A stretch of 25,294 nt of DNA. It comes from a virus. A program made the translations under genes and the position numbers. Below are positions 13,542 through 20,828 of the stretch, in pieces; within the stretch, counting starts at the first letter, position 1, and the number at the start of each line of letters is the position of its first letter. The notes beneath the pieces are model-generated. The model ran no database searches. It saw only the letters and a program-made list of their open reading frames with translations, and was not told the origin of the DNA. Where the stretch lies: positions 1 to 25,294 of IMG/VR virus record IMGVR_UViG_3300030107_004993; one strand, given 5' to 3'.

Positions 13542-14858
13542 ATGGCTAGATATAGAAGACCAGGATCTACTCTCACCAGTAATAACTTTGGAAAAGGTTT
13601 ACCAGGTAGAACTCCTCAAGCAACTAACACTGGGATAAAGAAACAAGTAGGTAGACCAGGTTTAAAGAAACAAGTAGGTAGACCAGGTCCAAACAAGCAA
13701 GTAGGTAGACCAGGTTCGAATGCTTTATCAATTGCACCAAGTACACCTGGACCTAAGCAAACAGGAAGACCATACTCATACGGTGGTTCTGGTTCATATG
13801 AGGATAAGGTAGGAAGCCAGGGACCAGACTGGGTAGAGCATACATATGATAATTACGAAGATATTGTAAATAGTGTTTATCAAAGTACTTTTGGTAGACC
13901 TGCTGAGTTCGGAGAATTTTCACACGGCACCTATGGTAATAAAGATGTAGGTGGTGACATTGCTCCTCTAGCTGGTTACTGGGTTGATCAGCTAATACAA
14001 GGTGCTCATAAAGATAGTCCTTTATATGAAAACCACAATATAGAAGCCTGGTTACAGGATCATCTCCTTAATTCACCAGAAGGTCAATCAACAATACAAG
14101 GTCATATAGGTGATTTATATGGTCAGCATGGTGCAAGTCCTGATTGGAGTGGAGCTGCTGGTGGTCTATTAGATCAAGTACAAGCTGGTGATTTCATTGA
14201 TAGTGGTGGTACATGGCAAGATTGGCTAAACGCTACTATTAGTAGTGGTCCTATAGGTCAAGGTCTACAACAAGGTACTACAGGTCAAACAGTTACACCT
14301 ACTGTTGGAGGTACTACAGGTCAAACAGTTACACCTACTGTTGGAGGCACACCTAGTCAAATAGATGCTACTACAGCCCTAGCTAACCCTTCTGGTGTAA
14401 CACTCGATCAAGTACAACCATATTTGAGTTCTCTATATAACACATTCTTTGATAGAGATATTAAGGACAAAGGCTTGAATTACTGGTTAGGTGAAGTTCA
14501 AAAACACGCAGATGATCAAGGAATGATAGGTAATAAAGATTGGAGATCTTGGTTAGCAGATAGTATTAAACAATCACCTGAATTTGGTAAAATATATTCC
14601 CCAGTACAAGCAGAAGGAGGTGGTAAGTGGGATGACTTCTTAGAATTCTTAACTGCTATAAATTCAATGGGTGGAATGTTTGGCGGAGGAGGATATCCAG
14701 GAGTTGGTTATGGAGGATTCTCACCAGGCGGAGTAGCAGGTGCCTCTAATCCTTATGGCCAGATGATTAACTTTATGAATGCCTTTAAAGGTATTGGTGA
14801 TACAGGTACAGGTAGTACTGCTAATAGAACCACCACTGGAAATCTAAACGTTGGTTAA
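13542..14858 (+). CDS. Repeat-rich protein with DUF4214-like units, probably structural
   Basis: 438 residues. The N-terminal 80 are basic and low-complexity, with three tandem KKQVGRPG-type repeats (33-58) and further TGRP/GRP motifs like AT-hooks. DUF4214-like units follow: residues 102-182 (VNSVYQSTFGRP, YWVDQL, WLQDHLLNSPE) and 288-350 (YLSSLYNTFFDRD, GLNYWLGEV, WLADSIKQSPEF), with a weaker one at 190-235. Between them are two exact GTTGQTVTPTVG repeats; the end is Gly-rich (GGMFGGGGYPGVGYGG). DUF4214 units occur in surface proteins and fibres, and the gene sits directly before the portal, so a virion or adhesion role is plausible. That is inference; no transmembrane segment or signal peptide is visible. 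Confidence 0.88.
   Translation: MARYRRPGSTLTSNNFGKGLPGRTPQATNTGIKKQVGRPGLKKQVGRPGPNKQVGRPGSNALSIAPSTPGPKQTGRPYSYGGSGSYEDKVGSQGPDWVEHTYDNYEDIVNSVYQSTFGRPAEFGEFSHGTYGNKDVGGDIAPLAGYWVDQLIQGAHKDSPLYENHNIEAWLQDHLLNSPEGQSTIQGHIGDLYGQHGASPDWSGAAGGLLDQVQAGDFIDSGGTWQDWLNATISSGPIGQGLQQGTTGQTVTPTVGGTTGQTVTPTVGGTPSQIDATTALANPSGVTLDQVQPYLSSLYNTFFDRDIKDKGLNYWLGEVQKHADDQGMIGNKDWRSWLADSIKQSPEFGKIYSPVQAEGGGKWDDFLEFLTAINSMGGMFGGGGYPGVGYGGFSPGGVAGASNPYGQMINFMNAFKGIGDTGTGSTANRTTTGNLNVG
13638..13718 (+). repeat. Three 27-bp in-frame tandem repeats
   Basis: The unit contains CAAGTAGGTAGACCAGGT; it recurs with a 27-base period (equivalent points at 13644, 13671 and 13698) and encodes three nine-residue QVGRPG units. 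The copies are nearly identical, suggesting recent duplication by slippage. Confidence 0.9.
14274..14361 (+). repeat. 36-bp in-frame tandem repeat, two full copies plus remnant
   Basis: Two identical 36-base units at 14274-14309 and 14310-14345 encode GTTGQTVTPTVG twice. A decayed third unit (14346-14361, GTPSQ) follows. The Thr/Gly/Pro content suggests a flexible linker between the DUF4214-like units. Confidence 0.9.
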
Positions 14859-14865
14859 ATAAAAA

Positions 14866-16446
14866 ATGACAGCAAAATCTAGATACGATTATTTATCAGG
14901 TGAACGTACCCAGTTTCTAGACGAAGCAGAAAAAGCAGCTGAATTAACTCTTCCATATTTAATTAGAGGTCACGAAGATTTCAATAAGGGGATGCGTCAT
15001 CTCCCTACACCTTGGCAAAGTGTTGGTGCGAAAGGATCCGTAGCTTTAGCAGCAAAATTAATGCTAGCTATGGTTCCTGTTCAAACCAGCTTCTTTAAGT
15101 TGCAGGTAGATGAAAGCCAACTTGGACAAGAGTTCGGACCACAGATTAAATCAGAACTAGATTTATCTTTTGCAAAGATTGAACGTACCATCTTAGAATC
15201 TATCGCAGCTTCTAATGATCGTGTAATTATTCACGAAGCACTACTTCATTTAGTAGTGACTGGTAATGCTTTAATCTTCATGGGTAAAGAAGGGCTGAAG
15301 TTATTTCCTCTTAACCGCTACGTCGTAGAACGAGATGGAAACGGCAATGTGATTGAAATAATCACGAAAGAAAAAATTGCTAAAAAATTAATTGAAGATC
15401 AGCTACCAGAAGATGTACTAAATGAGTACAACAAAGATGTAGTTGATGGATCTACTGATGATGTTGAAGAGTGTGACATATACACGTATGTCAAACGAGA
15501 CAACAATAGATACGTCTGGCATCAGGAAGTACATGGAAAAGTATTAGAAAAATCCTACGGGAAAGCACCAGTTGATGTAACTCCATGGATTGCTCTCAGG
15601 TTTAACACAGTTGACGGAGAGGATTATGGACGTGGCCGAGTAGGTCAATTTATTGGTGATTTAAAATCATTAGAAGCCTTATCACAAGCTCTAGTTGAAG
15701 GTAGTGCAGCAGCAGCAAAGGTAGTATTTACTGTATCTCCTAGCTCTACGACTAAACCTCAAACCCTAGCCAACGCAGGGAACGGTGCAATCGTGCAAGG
15801 GAGACCTGATGACATAGGAGTCGTACAGGTAGGAAAGAGTGCAGACTTTAGTACTGCTTTTCAAATGATGCAGCAACTAGAACGTCGTCTTAATGAAGCG
15901 TTCTTAGTGATGCAAGTTAGAAATAGTGAACGCACTACAGCAGAAGAGGTACGCCTCACACAGATGGAATTAGAGCAACAGTTAGGAGGATTATTTAGTC
16001 TTCTTACTACTGAGTTCTTACTTCCATACTTAAATAGAATACTTAATCAATTCCAAAAAACTGGAAAGATACCACGTTTACCAAAAGACATAGTTAAACC
16101 AACCATAGTTGCTGGTGTAAATGCTTTAGGTAGAGGACAGGATAGAGAAAGCTTAGGACAGTTCTTAACTATAGTGTCTCAAACAATGGGACCAGAAGCT
16201 GTACAAAAGCACATCAATCCAGAGGAAGTAATAAAACGATTAGCAGCTTCATCAGGTATAGATGTATTGAATCTAGTCAGATCAATGCAAGAGATACAAC
16301 AAGAAGAACAAGCTGCTCAACAAATGGCTATGCAACAACAGCAGGCAGAGTTAGGTGTACAAGCAATGAAGACTCCCATGATGGACCCTTCTAAGAACCC
16401 TGCAATGGCTGAGCAAAATGAACAACCATTACCACCACCATCTTAA
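14866..16446 (+). CDS. Portal / head-tail connector protein (T7 gp8-like)
   Basis: 526 residues, close to T7 gp8 (536). It forms the dodecameric ring at one capsid vertex through which DNA is packaged. The N-terminal stretch (RYDYLSGERTQFLDEAEKAA, LPYLIRG), then TPWQSVGAKGSVALAAKLMLA and ALLHLVVTGNALIFMG, are typical of podovirus portals. ERRLNEAFLVMQVRNSERTT with TAEEVRLTQMELEQQLG is the conserved clip/stem region. The end is a Gln/Met-rich tail (EEQAAQQMAMQQQQAEL), normal for this family. It starts seven bases after the previous stop and is followed after five bases by the scaffold gene. Confidence 0.96.
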   Translation: MTAKSRYDYLSGERTQFLDEAEKAAELTLPYLIRGHEDFNKGMRHLPTPWQSVGAKGSVALAAKLMLAMVPVQTSFFKLQVDESQLGQEFGPQIKSELDLSFAKIERTILESIAASNDRVIIHEALLHLVVTGNALIFMGKEGLKLFPLNRYVVERDGNGNVIEIITKEKIAKKLIEDQLPEDVLNEYNKDVVDGSTDDVEECDIYTYVKRDNNRYVWHQEVHGKVLEKSYGKAPVDVTPWIALRFNTVDGEDYGRGRVGQFIGDLKSLEALSQALVEGSAAAAKVVFTVSPSSTTKPQTLANAGNGAIVQGRPDDIGVVQVGKSADFSTAFQMMQQLERRLNEAFLVMQVRNSERTTAEEVRLTQMELEQQLGGLFSLLTTEFLLPYLNRILNQFQKTGKIPRLPKDIVKPTIVAGVNALGRGQDRESLGQFLTIVSQTMGPEAVQKHINPEEVIKRLAASSGIDVLNLVRSMQEIQQEEQAAQQMAMQQQQAELGVQAMKTPMMDPSKNPAMAEQNEQPLPPPS

Positions 16447-16451
16447 ATAGA

Positions 16452-17240
16452 ATGAGCGAAGGACAAACACTTACATATGATGCAGGTACAGATACTGTTA
16501 CCACAGCAGAGAATTTAAATGAAGCTGAAAAAGAAGCTCTCGAAGTAGGAGAAAACCTAGAGGCTCAAGAGGAACAGCTTTTAGCAGGTAAGTATAAAAA
16601 TGCAGAGGAGTTAGAGAAAGCCCATGTAGAACTCCAAAAAAAATTAGGCGAAAAATCTGAGGAGGTTTCAGAGAAAGAAGAACCAGAAACTGAACCTACA
16701 AATGAAGCTCCAAAACAATCTGACTCTAATATTCTTGATGAGTTATGGGAGGAAGGTGTTAGCAGCAATAAGTTAACTAAAGAGACATTTGAAAAACTTC
16801 AAAAGATGAACCCTGTTGATGTAGCAAAGTTAGCGCTACAACAACGACAACAGTTACAACAGAATGCTCCTAGAGATTTCTCTGAGAATGATGTACAACA
16901 GATTCAAGGTTTAGTTGGAGGTTCAGAGAACTATAACAACATGATGTCATGGGCTACTCAGAATGTTCCAGAGCAAGAGATCAAATTATATGACGCAGTG
17001 ATGGATTCAGGTAATCCATTAGCTGCTTACTTTGCTGTTCAATCTTTAGCTCGTAGATATCAAGATGCTTCTGGTAAAGACGGTCAATTAATAACAGGTA
17101 AAGCACCTAAGACTCAAGGTGATGTATTCAATAGTCAAGCTGAAATGATTAAAGCTATGGAAGATTCTCGTTATGAAGATGACCCAGCATATAGACAAGC
17201 AATACTAGATAAACTCGAACGTTCCAACATTAACTTTTAA
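16452..17240 (+). CDS. Capsid assembly scaffold protein (T7 gp9-like)
   Basis: 262 residues, very acidic in the first half (EAEKEALEVGENLEAQEEQL, EEVSEKEEPETEPTNEAP) with helical heptads, and a neutral to basic C-terminal helix (DPAYRQAILDKLERSNINF) that would contact the capsid shell. Sequence is poorly conserved in this family; the assignment rests on position after portal, composition and size (T7 gp9 is 307). It would guide procapsid assembly and then leave. Confidence 0.9.
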   Translation: MSEGQTLTYDAGTDTVTTAENLNEAEKEALEVGENLEAQEEQLLAGKYKNAEELEKAHVELQKKLGEKSEEVSEKEEPETEPTNEAPKQSDSNILDELWEEGVSSNKLTKETFEKLQKMNPVDVAKLALQQRQQLQQNAPRDFSENDVQQIQGLVGGSENYNNMMSWATQNVPEQEIKLYDAVMDSGNPLAAYFAVQSLARRYQDASGKDGQLITGKAPKTQGDVFNSQAEMIKAMEDSRYEDDPAYRQAILDKLERSNINF

Positions 17241-17242
17241 TT

Positions 17243-17371
17243 ATGTCTAAAAAAGAAAACAAACTAAAAGAATTTTACAAAGCTTTTAAAAGTGATGTAA
17301 AAACAGTAGCTACTACTTTTAAAAATAGAGATAAAGATTATCGTAAATATATGGGAATAAAAAATAAGTAG
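17243..17371 (+). CDS. Lysine-rich small protein (42 aa)
   Basis: ATG 17243 to TAG 17369-17371, two bases after the scaffold stop. The peptide (SKKENKLKEFYKAFKSD, then FKNRDKDYRKYMGIKNK) is strongly basic and amphipathic helical. Its stop falls at the first arm of the structured leader that precedes hli. No family recognised. Close spacing to the scaffold gene makes it likely to be translated. Confidence 0.55.
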   Translation: MSKKENKLKEFYKAFKSDVKTVATTFKNRDKDYRKYMGIKNK

Positions 17372-17416
17372 GTAGTCGTGGCGACCTGAAGCTTCATCCT
17401 CGCCATTAATCTACCT
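17370..17416 (+). promoter_or_regulatory. Structured 5' leader of the hli-psbA pair (possible PhotoRC-type RNA)
   Basis: A nested stem-loop: AGGTAG (17370-17375) pairs with CTACCT (17411-17416); inside it TGGCGA (17379-17384) pairs with TCGCCA (17400-17405); the centre is the palindrome TGAAGCTTCA (17387-17396). It ends ten bases before the hli start and has no long U-run, so it looks more like a regulatory or stabilising leader than a terminator. Conserved RNAs called PhotoRC-I and PhotoRC-II are known upstream of psbA in marine cyanobacteria and phages; whether this is one cannot be settled by eye. It may set RNA stability or translation of hli and psbA. Confidence 0.5.
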
Positions 17417-17425
17417 TTAAATTTA

Positions 17426-17620
17426 ATGACTGTAATTACTGAATACGGTAAGCAAAACCTTTTCGGAAAAGAAACACCACCAAGATTAATGAACGAACAA
17501 GAACAAGAGAACCTTCTTCACGATGCTGAAGAACTCAATGGTAGAGCTGCGATGATTGGATTTATTGCACTCGTAGGAGCCTACATAACAACAGGACAAA
17601 TTATTCCTGGTATTTTTTAA
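17426..17620 (+). CDS. hli: High-light-inducible protein
   Basis: 64 residues with a single chlorophyll-binding transmembrane helix containing the HLIP signature: ELNGRAAMIGFIALVGAYITTGQ, given here as ELNGRAAMIGF (Glu and Asn-x-x-x ligands with Arg) followed by the hydrophobic run. The N-terminal half is polar (EQEQENLLHDAE). Such proteins bind chlorophyll and carotenoid and protect photosystems under stress; phage copies are host-derived. It lies eight bases before psbA and shares its structured leader, so both are likely made from one transcript late in infection. Confidence 0.97.
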   Translation: MTVITEYGKQNLFGKETPPRLMNEQEQENLLHDAEELNGRAAMIGFIALVGAYITTGQIIPGIF

Positions 17621-17628
17621 CTTTATAA

Positions 17629-18708
17629 ATGACTACAGCCACACTAACAAAACCACTTAACAACTGGCAGCGTTTCTGTGACTGGACTACGAGCACCAAC
17701 AACCGAATCTATGTCGGTTGGTTTGGTGTTCTTATGATCCCTGCACTATTAACCGCTGCAACAGCATTTATCTTAGCGTTTACAGCTGCGCCTCCAGTTG
17801 ATATAGATGGTATTCGTGAGCCTGTCTCTGGATCACTATTCTATGGAAACAACATCATCTCAGGAGCCATCGTCCCATCCTCTAACGCAATCGGTCTTCA
17901 CTTCTACCCAATCTGGGAAGCTGCAACCATCGACGAATGGTTATATAACGGAGGACCATATCAACTTATTGTATTCCACTTTCTCATCGGTATCGCAGCT
18001 TACATGGGACGCCAATGGGAACTTAGTTATAGGCTCGGAATGAGACCATGGATATCCGTAGCTTATTCTGCACCTGTGTCTGCAGCTTTTGCTGTATTCC
18101 TTGTATACCCATTTGGTCAAGGGAGTTTTAGTGATGGTATGCCTCTTGGTATTTCAGGCACTTTCAATTTCATGTTTGTTTTTCAAGCGGAACATAATAT
18201 CCTTATGCATCCTTTCCATATGCTCGGTGTTGCAGGGGTATTCGGTGGAGCTTTATTCTCTGCTATGCACGGAAGTCTCGTTACTTCCTCACTTATTAGG
18301 GAGACTACTCAATACGAGTCACCGAATTATGGTTATAAGTTTGGCCAAGAGGAGGAGACGTATAACATTGTCGCTGCTCATGGCTACTTCGGAAGGTTAA
18401 TTTTCCAATATGCTAGCTTTAACAATTCTCGTGCTCTTCATTTCTTCCTTGCAGCTTGGCCTGTTACATGCATATGGCTTACCAGCATGGGAGTATCAAC
18501 AATGGCTTTCAACCTTAACGGATTCAACTTTAATCAATCCGTAGTTGCAGCTAATGGACAAACAATACCTACCTGGGCTGATGTAATTAATAGAGCTAAC
18601 CTAGGGTTTGAAGTAATGCATGAGAGAAATGCACATAACTTCCCACTCGATTTAGCATCGGTAAATACATTAGAACCGATAGCATTAAACACACCAGCAA
18701 TAGGATAG
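17629..18708 (+). CDS. psbA: Photosystem II D1 protein
   Basis: 359 residues, full length, no intron or frameshift. It spans the thylakoid membrane five times and carries the reaction-centre cofactors and the manganese cluster. The C-terminal ligands ([14 protein letters not shown], with His-Glu and the final Asp/Ala of mature D1) are intact; the tail after DLA ([15 protein letters not shown]) is the part removed on maturation. The segment [21 protein letters not shown] contains His for the non-haem iron and QB site. Phage psbA replaces host D1, which turns over rapidly, and keeps photosynthesis running during infection. Its codons favour more C-ending triplets in the first half than neighbouring phage genes, fitting host origin. 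Confidence 0.99.
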   Translation: MTTATLTKPLNNWQRFCDWTTSTNNRIYVGWFGVLMIPALLTAATAFILAFTAAPPVDIDGIREPVSGSLFYGNNIISGAIVPSSNAIGLHFYPIWEAATIDEWLYNGGPYQLIVFHFLIGIAAYMGRQWELSYRLGMRPWISVAYSAPVSAAFAVFLVYPFGQGSFSDGMPLGISGTFNFMFVFQAEHNILMHPFHMLGVAGVFGGALFSAMHGSLVTSSLIRETTQYESPNYGYKFGQEEETYNIVAAHGYFGRLIFQYASFNNSRALHFFLAAWPVTCIWLTSMGVSTMAFNLNGFNFNQSVVAANGQTIPTWADVINRANLGFEVMHERNAHNFPLDLASVNTLEPIALNTPAIG

Positions 18709-18712
18709 AGAT

Positions 18713-18784
18713 ATGCCAAAAGGAAAAGGAACCTACGGTTCACAAGTAGGAAGACCACCAAAGAAAGGAACTAAAAAGAAATAA
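18713..18784 (+). CDS. Tiny basic GRP peptide (23 aa, AT-hook-like)
   Basis: ATG 18713 to TAA 18782-18784, four bases after psbA. The peptide MPKGKGTYGSQVGRPPKKG... is Gly/Lys-rich with a GRPPKK core like an AT-hook, the short motif that lies in the minor groove of AT-rich DNA. I recall near-identical tiny ORFs (MPKGKGTYG...GRPPKK) in other cyanophages, which makes it likely real. Its QVGRP matches the tandem repeats of the 438-residue protein upstream of the portal. Confidence 0.7.
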   Translation: MPKGKGTYGSQVGRPPKKGTKKK

Positions 18785-18790
18785 AGCCGC

Positions 18791-18857
18791 GTCCGTTCAT
18801 CCGTAATTTTATGGACGCATGAAGCCAAGGCATGGAACGGGGTCTTGGTACTTGGAG
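18791..18857 (+). promoter_or_regulatory. Candidate glutamine-II riboswitch (Downstream-peptide motif)
   Basis: P1 pairs 18792-18798 (TCCGTTC) with 18835-18841 (GAACGGG). Inside it P2 pairs TCCGT (18800-18804) with ATGGA (18811-18815) around an AATTTT loop. The linker GACGCATGAAGCCAAGGCAT follows, and CCAAG (18825-18829) can form a pseudoknot with CTTGG (18844-18848). This fold, and the conserved-looking strings GTTCATCC, GGACGCATGAAG and GGCATGGAACGGGG, agree with my memory of the glutamine-II aptamer from marine cyanobacteria. A second CTTGG at 18851-18855 overlaps the Shine-Dalgarno GGAG (18854-18857), so alternative pairing could hide the start of the following peptide gene. Named from memory and folding by eye. 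Confidence 0.75.
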
Positions 18858-18864
18858 TTATCCA

Positions 18865-18927
18865 ATGACTATTAAAGTTACTTACAAGTATCGCGGCATT
18901 AAGTACACAAAAACAAAAACTATTTAA
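18865..18927 (+). CDS. Riboswitch-controlled short peptide (20 aa, YRG motif)
   Basis: ATG 18865 to TAA 18925-18927, with GGAG at 18854-18857 seven bases before the start. The peptide has a central TYKYRGIKYTK, the YRG-x-x-Y pattern seen in short cyanobacterial peptides of the DUF4278 type and in those that follow Downstream-peptide RNAs. It is strongly basic (five Lys, one Arg, no acid residues). In the host such peptides are tied to nitrogen state; a phage copy might mimic them. The location immediately behind the aptamer is the main evidence that it is made. Confidence 0.7.
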   Translation: MTIKVTYKYRGIKYTKTKTI

Positions 18928-18930
18928 TCA

Positions 18931-19293
18931 ATGAAAACAATTGCACTTGCTCTCGCAGCTACCACCATAGCGTCTGCACCTGCATCCGCTGGAGCTTATA
19001 TAAACACTGAAGTTAATAATGGATATACTGGTTCTGATTACCAAGGTAGAGTAATTGATCTACATATTGGATTTGAAGGATCAACAGAAAAGTTTGATTA
19101 CTATATACAAGGTGGTCCAGCTATAGTTGCTGTGGCCGATGTAGATGGTACTGATACTGAGATATCTGGAAAGCTTGGCGGTACATATAAATTTAGACCT
19201 AACCTAGGTATCTATGGTGAGATTTCTGGAATCACTAATGGTGATGAAGATAATAACTATGGAACAAAACTAGGAGCTAAGTTTACTTTCTAA
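18931..19293 (+). CDS. Secreted or outer-membrane beta-barrel-like protein (120 aa)
   Basis: Starts three bases after the YRG peptide stop, with no ribosome-binding site of its own, so it is probably coupled to it and under the same riboswitch. Residues 1-20 are a classical signal peptide (MKTIALALAATTIASAPASA) with an Ala-x-Ala cleavage site before GAY. The rest has alternating strands with aromatic residues (FDYYIQGGPAIVAVADV, GIYGEISG) and ends with Phe (GAKFTF), as small outer-membrane barrels do. About 100 mature residues is small for a barrel and fits roughly six to eight strands. A secreted protein in a phage is unusual; function unknown. Confidence 0.85.
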   Translation: MKTIALALAATTIASAPASAGAYINTEVNNGYTGSDYQGRVIDLHIGFEGSTEKFDYYIQGGPAIVAVADVDGTDTEISGKLGGTYKFRPNLGIYGEISGITNGDEDNNYGTKLGAKFTF

Positions 19294-19397
19294 TGTCCCA
19301 ACAATCAGACAAAGCTCCTGCTTTTGTGACAAAGCTCACACCAGAGAATCATCACAACAAGCCAGAGGAGCATGAAGAAGACGATAAGAAGGATTAA
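19293..19397 (+). CDS. Small acidic/His-rich protein (34 aa)
   Basis: The ATG at 19293 shares a base with the previous stop (taATG). The peptide (FVTKLTPENHHNKPEEHEED, ending DKKD) is polar and probably disordered. It is the last frame before the terminator at 19406 and completes the short operon that starts at the riboswitch. No family recognised. Confidence 0.5.
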   Translation: MSQQSDKAPAFVTKLTPENHHNKPEEHEEDDKKD

Positions 19398-19405
19398 TGG
19401 ATTAT

Positions 19406-19440
19406 GGGTAGTAGCTTTTACGCTACTATCCTTTTTTATT
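19406..19440 (+). terminator. Intrinsic terminator upstream of the capsid leader
   Basis: GGGTAGTAGC (19406-19415) pairs with GCTACTATCC (19422-19431), ten base pairs with one G-T wobble, loop TTTTAC, followed by six T then ATT. It separates the psbA/riboswitch operon from the capsid gene, implying that the capsid has its own promoter in 19441-19633 or is reached by phage-polymerase read-through. Confidence 0.9.
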
Positions 19441-19633
19441 ATGGTAGAGACAATACATGTTAACTATCATAGGTTAGAGACACCTCAGAGTCGGACCTCT
19501 AACTAATTTGGCTTTTGGCCTGTTACGACAGATACCCATTAGCCGTCATGACGGTGGGAATAGACCACAAAATCTTTAATTTAATTTGCTAGCAGAGAGA
19601 GTTTATACCTTCAAACATTTTAAAATATAGAAA
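19441..19633 (+). promoter_or_regulatory. Structured leader / probable promoter region of the capsid gene
   Basis: No gene is visible in these 193 bases. Reading along: GTTAGAG (19473-19479) pairs with CTCTAAC (19497-19503); GGC/GCC (19510-19512, 19518-19520) form a mini-hairpin; CTGT (19520-19523) and ACAG (19528-19531) close a TACG tetraloop; the palindrome CCGTCATGACGG (19543-19554) is flanked by CCCA (19535-19538) and TGGG (19555-19558). After this the sequence is AT-rich up to the ATG with no clear ribosome-binding site. A phage-polymerase promoter, RNA-processing site or stability element is expected here because a terminator precedes the most highly expressed gene; which it is cannot be said. 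Confidence 0.55.
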
Positions 19634-20770
19634 ATGGCGCAACAGTCAACAGATCATCAGGCTTCGGTAACCGTACCTGGTGCTAGTAATGGAGGAGCCG
19701 ATAGACGAGCCCTCTATTTGAAATTGTTCAGTGGCGAGATGTTCAAAGGCTTCCAGCATAATGCTATAGCTAGAGACCTCGTTATGAAGCGTACCTTGAA
19801 GAACGGTAAGTCCTTACAGTTCATCTATACAGGTCGCACAAAAGCCGAGTTTCATACACCAGGCAACAGTATACTAGGTAACTCCGATGGAGCACCTCCA
19901 GTAGCTGAGAAGACCATCACAGTTGATGATCTACTAATCAGTTCAGCATTCTTATACGAGCTGGATGAAACATTGGCTCATTATGATTTGAGATCAGAGG
20001 TATCTAGAAAGATTGGATACGCTCTTGCTCAAAAATATGACAGACTAACTTTCCGTGCAATAACACGTGGAGCCAGAGCTGCATCCCCAATCACTAAGAC
20101 TAACTTCGTAGAACCAGGTGGTACACAGATTCGTGTAGGTACAACTACAAACGCATCTGACGCTTATTCTGCTACTGGTCTTGTTAATGCGTTCTATGAC
20201 GCTGCAGCAGCAATGGATGAGAAGGGTGTATCTACTGATGGAAGATTCGGTGTTCTTAACCCACGTCAGTACTACGAACTAATCCAACAAGTTGGAGATA
20301 ATGGTCTAGTTAATAGAGACGAGCAAGGTACTTCTCGTCAAAAAGGAAATGGAATCGTTGAGATTGCAGGCATTAAGATCTACAAGTCAATGAACATTCC
20401 ATTCTTTAGTCAGTACGGTACTAAGTATGGTACTGGTTCAGCTACAAACCCAGGAGTTACTGATCCAGGTAATTCAGGATCATTCGTATCTGAAGCTGTA
20501 GAAGATGCTGCAGCAGACGTTACTGGTATCAACAACGAGTATGGTGAAGAGACAGAATTCGCTAACTCTTGTGGAATTATCGGACAACGTGAATCTGCAG
20601 GTATTGTTGAAGCAATTGGTCCACAAGTACAAGTAACTAAAGGTGACGTTTCCGTGATTTATCAGGGTGATGTAATCCTAGGTCGCTTGGCAATGGGTGT
20701 TGATTATGTCAACCCATCTGCTTGCGTAGAATTATTCGCAGGTACTGCTACCAAGCCTTCTGCATTCTAA
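19634..20770 (+). CDS. Major capsid protein (T7 gp10-like)
   Basis: 378 residues (T7 gp10A 344), HK97-type shell protein. Recognisable segments are the N-terminal arm ending in DRRALYLKLFSGEMFKGF, the DLLISSAFLYELDETLAHYD region that forms the long spine helix and P-domain, IGYALAQKYDRL, and the strand-rich A-domain with GRFGVLNPRQYYEL, AGIKIYKSMNIPFF and the C-terminal GRLAMGVDYVNPSACVELF. Expressed as a single frame; no sign of a T7-type frameshift to a longer form. It is bracketed by terminators at 19406 and 20783, a one-gene unit for high expression. Confidence 0.97.
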   Translation: MAQQSTDHQASVTVPGASNGGADRRALYLKLFSGEMFKGFQHNAIARDLVMKRTLKNGKSLQFIYTGRTKAEFHTPGNSILGNSDGAPPVAEKTITVDDLLISSAFLYELDETLAHYDLRSEVSRKIGYALAQKYDRLTFRAITRGARAASPITKTNFVEPGGTQIRVGTTTNASDAYSATGLVNAFYDAAAAMDEKGVSTDGRFGVLNPRQYYELIQQVGDNGLVNRDEQGTSRQKGNGIVEIAGIKIYKSMNIPFFSQYGTKYGTGSATNPGVTDPGNSGSFVSEAVEDAAADVTGINNEYGEETEFANSCGIIGQRESAGIVEAIGPQVQVTKGDVSVIYQGDVILGRLAMGVDYVNPSACVELFAGTATKPSAF

Positions 20771-20782
20771 TTATGCACATAT

Positions 20783-20811
20783 AAGGGAGTCATTACGGCT
20801 CCCTTTTTTTT
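20783..20811 (+). terminator. Intrinsic terminator after the capsid gene
   Basis: AAGGGAGTC (20783-20791) pairs with GGCTCCCTT (20797-20805), nine base pairs with one wobble, loop ATTAC, followed by a run of eight T. This corresponds in position to the T7 terminator after gene 10, which lowers expression of the tail genes behind it. Confidence 0.93.
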
Positions 20812-20828
20812 ATTTATATAACTTAATT

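Noticed and set aside
19372-19506. 44-residue ORF with a basic start and one strongly hydrophobic helix, resembling a holin.
   Set aside because: Its hydrophobic part is simply the terminator at 19406-19440 translated (stem plus T-run), and it overlaps another small ORF; no ribosome-binding site.
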